Positions 5,061 through 6,307 of a stretch of DNA of 6,307 nucleotides are shown piece by piece (positions within the stretch are counted from its first letter, which is position 1; every line of letters begins with the position of its first letter). The stretch spans positions 1 to 6,307 of the forward strand of contig JAAOZY010000161.1 in the NCBI GenBank assembly GCA_012274205.1. The letters run 5' to 3'. This DNA comes from Betaproteobacteria bacterium. Lineage in GTDB: Bacteria > Pseudomonadota > Gammaproteobacteria > Burkholderiales > SG8-39. The notes under the pieces are model-generated. The model searched no databases, was not told the origin of the DNA, and saw only the letters and a list, made by a program, of their open reading frames with translations. The translations under genes and the position numbers were made by a program.

Positions 5061-6307
5061 GAGGGGCTCACTTTTCGTCCCGAAGTCGCCGCATCGGCCC
5101 CGCGCAATTCCTTCATCTGCGTGTGTCCGCGTGACAGCTCGCCCTTGTCGCTTTGCGTGGTGCGGACCAACAGGGCCTTCTCCACCTGCTTCGCCACGAG
5201 CTCTGTCTGCAGCGCCTTCAAGCGCACTTCGAGCTCCGCCTCCTCGGCGTCGAGTTTGACGCTCTTCAACTTCGCGGCGACTTCGGCGGCCTCATGCACG
5301 ACCCGCTCGGCGCGTTCCTTTTCCCAGCGGAGCGTGCCCATCAGCACTTCACCGCCCGCGGTGTAGGCGTCGGTAAGAGTCACGCCCGCATCGCTCAGGA
5401 TCAGCTCGCGCACCTGGTTGGAATGCGCCGTGCCGCGCGACTTGATGATGGACAAGCCGCGGTTGCGCTCCCCGGCCTGCACCAGGTAATTGAGGTCAAT
5501 CCATGTGTCCGCGAGGGTCGAAATCTGCGGCGGCAAGCCGGCCTCCAACTGGCCGGATATTTCGTCGCGCACCTTGGTGCAGACCAGGGTGACGTCCACT
5601 GCTTTCGACCAGCCAATCAAGCGTTCCGCCACCCTGTGCTCGGTCAGGTCACTGCCGGATTTGGACCAGGTGGACACCGGATCGATCGCCACGCAACGGG
5701 CGCGATGCTCCTGTGCCAAGGTCTTGATGCGCGCCAGGTAGGTCTCCGCGCTGCCGGTGATGCTGCGGGCCGAAATCATGCGCAAGCACCCGTTCCTGAC
5801 AAATTTGTCCAGCCGGATTCCGGTCGAGGCCAGATTACGGACCACTTCGGTATTCTCAGAATCAAAACTGACGAACAGGGTGCGCTCGCCGCGCCGGCAG
5901 GCGGCCTCTGCAAACGCACCAGCCAGAGTCGTCTTTGCGGTGCCAGGGGAGCCGGTGATCAGCACGATGGCGCCGCGGTAGTAGCCGCCGCCGAGCATGG
6001 TATCGAGCCGCTGCACGCCACTGGAAACGCGCTCAGTGCTCACATTGGCGACCACGCGGCTCAGCGCGCGCGCGCCTGCGACCTCGATTCCGCTCCCGCC
6101 TATCAGGAACGGTGATTCGTCCTCATCGTAGCCCGAGCCGCGATACTTCTGCACGCGCAGATTGCGTTGCGACACGCCGCGTACCACGCTATGGTTGAGT
6201 ATCACCGAGCAGTCCACCATAAATTGCACAAAGCCAAACGGCTGCCGGTTGAACGCGCTCGTCTCGTCGCCAGCCTGCAAGGTGATGACGCCGGTAAGTT
6301 CTCGCGC
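5057..6307 (-). CDS. kaiC: KaiC-family ATPase, C-terminal part (5' end off window), with coiled-coil tail
   Basis: The frame is open to the right edge, so the start is off window; 416 residues are visible. The right edge encodes the end of the first KaiC domain (the RGVSQRNLRVQKYRGS and IGGSGIEV motifs are typical), followed by a complete second RecA-like domain. Its Walker A reads GSPGTAKTT (5953-5927; Lys 5935-5933) and its Walker B VAIDP. The position of the paired catalytic Glu in cyanobacterial domain II reads Asp-Ser in VSFDSEN. The neighbouring autophosphorylation residues Ser-Thr are kept in QIST (Ser 5521-5519, Thr 5518-5516), whereas the residue matching Thr426 is Leu. After the domain comes a ~60-residue charged, heptad-like region (about 5340-5160) that probably forms a coiled coil, absent from cyanobacterial KaiC, then a polar tail. 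It overlaps kaiB by four bases and heads the visible operon. KaiC forms ATP-dependent hexamers; the output partner here is unknown. Confidence 0.92.
   Translation of the reverse strand, partial: ARELTGVITLQAGDETSAFNRQPFGFVQFMVDCSVILNHSVVRGVSQRNLRVQKYRGSGYDEDESPFLIGGSGIEVAGARALSRVVANVSTERVSSGVQRLDTMLGGGYYRGAIVLITGSPGTAKTTLAGAFAEAACRRGERTLFVSFDSENTEVVRNLASTGIRLDKFVRNGCLRMISARSITGSAETYLARIKTLAQEHRARCVAIDPVSTWSKSGSDLTEHRVAERLIGWSKAVDVTLVCTKVRDEISGQLEAGLPPQISTLADTWIDLNYLVQAGERNRGLSIIKSRGTAHSNQVRELILSDAGVTLTDAYTAGGEVLMGTLRWEKERAERVVHEAAEVAAKLKSVKLDAEEAELEVRLKALQTELVAKQVEKALLVRTTQSDKGELSRGHTQMKELRGADAATSGRKVSPS

Noticed and set aside
5153..6115. 320-residue open frame on the + strand
   Set aside because: It is the shadow of kaiC, which has unmistakable Walker and KaiC motifs on the - strand.

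Overview
The window looks like bacterial chromosomal DNA, fairly GC-rich. It carries signalling genes typical of Proteobacteria: cyclic-di-GMP turnover enzymes plus a KaiC/KaiB pair without KaiA. A betaproteobacterium is my best guess, from the general look of the protein families; no rRNA or other taxonomic marker is present to confirm it.

Layout, left half (+ strand): (1) the 3' part of an EAL-domain phosphodiesterase gene, entering from the left edge and ending at 627, with all recognisable catalytic positions kept; (2) a 272-bp gap with a weak promoter candidate and a small hairpin; (3) a complete 778-residue membrane protein (900-3236) with a periplasmic Cache/PDC-like sensor, an intact GGDEF domain and an EAL domain with several motif substitutions; (4) a 244-bp gap ending in a hairpin and a good Shine-Dalgarno site; (5) only the first ~105 codons of a branched-chain-amino-acid-type ABC transporter substrate-binding protein (3481 onward), broken off at about 3790-3800.

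Layout, right half (- strand, read from right to left): kaiC (partial, entering from the right edge), then kaiB, then a gene with PAS, GGDEF and EAL homology. Each pair is joined by a 4-base ATGA stop/start overlap, so this is a translationally coupled operon that ties a Kai module to a c-di-GMP output protein. That output gene is damaged twice. About half of its GGDEF domain and the end of its PAS domain are missing by an in-frame internal deletion near 4350-4390. Its EAL domain stops at 3793, exactly where the broken transporter gene begins on the other strand.

The most interesting structure is the relation of the two ends. Bases 1-117 (+) and 3909-3793 (-) are inverted paralogous copies of the same EAL segment (101/117 bases, 32/39 residues identical by hand count, same reading frame). 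The left copy runs on into a complete EAL C-terminus; the right copy ends abruptly at the last shared codon. The intervening ~3.7 kb could therefore be a past inversion or duplication scar. A crossover between the two copies would move the intact EAL C-terminus, in frame, onto the Kai-linked gene. No recombinase is visible in the window, so an active switch is speculation; the truncation and the inverted homology are seen directly.
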